Shown piece after piece: positions 5,703 through 5,715 of a DNA stretch of 5,715 nt. A program made the position numbers and the translations under genes. The first letter of the stretch is position 1, and each line of letters opens with the position of its first letter. The DNA comes from Candidatus Woesearchaeota archaeon (lineage in GTDB: Archaea > Nanobdellota > Nanobdellia > UBA10117 > ARS21): contig PBPJ01000038.1 of NCBI GenBank assembly GCA_002725495.1, positions 1 to 5,715 on the forward strand, in the 5' to 3' direction. The notes beneath the pieces are model-generated. The model saw only the letters and a program-made list of their open reading frames with translations. It was not told the DNA's origin and did no database searches.

Positions 5703-5715
5703 TAAATTATTTTAA

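Noticed and set aside
5617..5715. Plus-strand 32-codon frame starting ATG TTA ACG and ending exactly at the window edge.
   Set aside because: The product is a basic, asparagine/lysine-rich string with no recognisable motif, and it lies antisense to a more protein-like hydrophobic frame.

Overview
The window is an AT-rich stretch (about 30 % GC by eye) of archaeal chromosome. The archaeal/eukaryotic-type ribosomal protein L15e, the absence of Shine-Dalgarno sequences before the start codons, and TATA-like boxes about 25 bases upstream of the ATGs (leaderless transcription) all point to an archaeon. The low GC and the pairing of a B12-dependent ribonucleotide reductase with its own cobalamin adenosyltransferase fit a marine Nitrososphaerota (Thaumarchaeota, Nitrosopumilus-like). 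That lineage assignment is an inference, and another marine archaeal group is possible.

Layout. Bases 1-339 (minus) hold the first 113 codons of a gene I cannot identify, which runs off the left edge. Bases 399-908 (minus) encode ribosomal protein L15e. A 70-base divergent promoter region (909-978) separates it from a plus-strand gene for a small membrane-embedded zinc protease of the M50/site-2-protease family (979-1602). After a 145-base AT-rich intergenic region comes the dominant gene, a 1091-residue adenosylcobalamin-dependent (class II) ribonucleotide reductase, NrdJ (1748-5023). Its stop codon overlaps by one base the start of a PduO-type ATP:cob(I)alamin adenosyltransferase (5023-5562). 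The right end holds a possible tiny convergent gene on the minus strand (5559-5702) for a 47-residue two-helix membrane protein that would overlap the adenosyltransferase stop codon.

How the genes work together. The adenosyltransferase makes adenosylcobalamin, the radical cofactor that NrdJ needs to convert ribonucleotides to deoxyribonucleotides. The TAATG junction suggests one transcript and coupled translation of enzyme and cofactor maker. NrdJ itself is of the long form I associate with alphaproteobacteria, with two large insertions, one carrying an internal duplication. The L15e gene and its downstream neighbour are probably expressed separately from the protease and the nrdJ operon.

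I see no mobile element, CRISPR array, tRNA, rRNA or riboswitch. The region is mostly well-behaved core metabolism. The points most worth following are the unidentified gene beside L15e, the NrdJ insertions, the nrdJ-adenosyltransferase coupling and the small convergent ORF.
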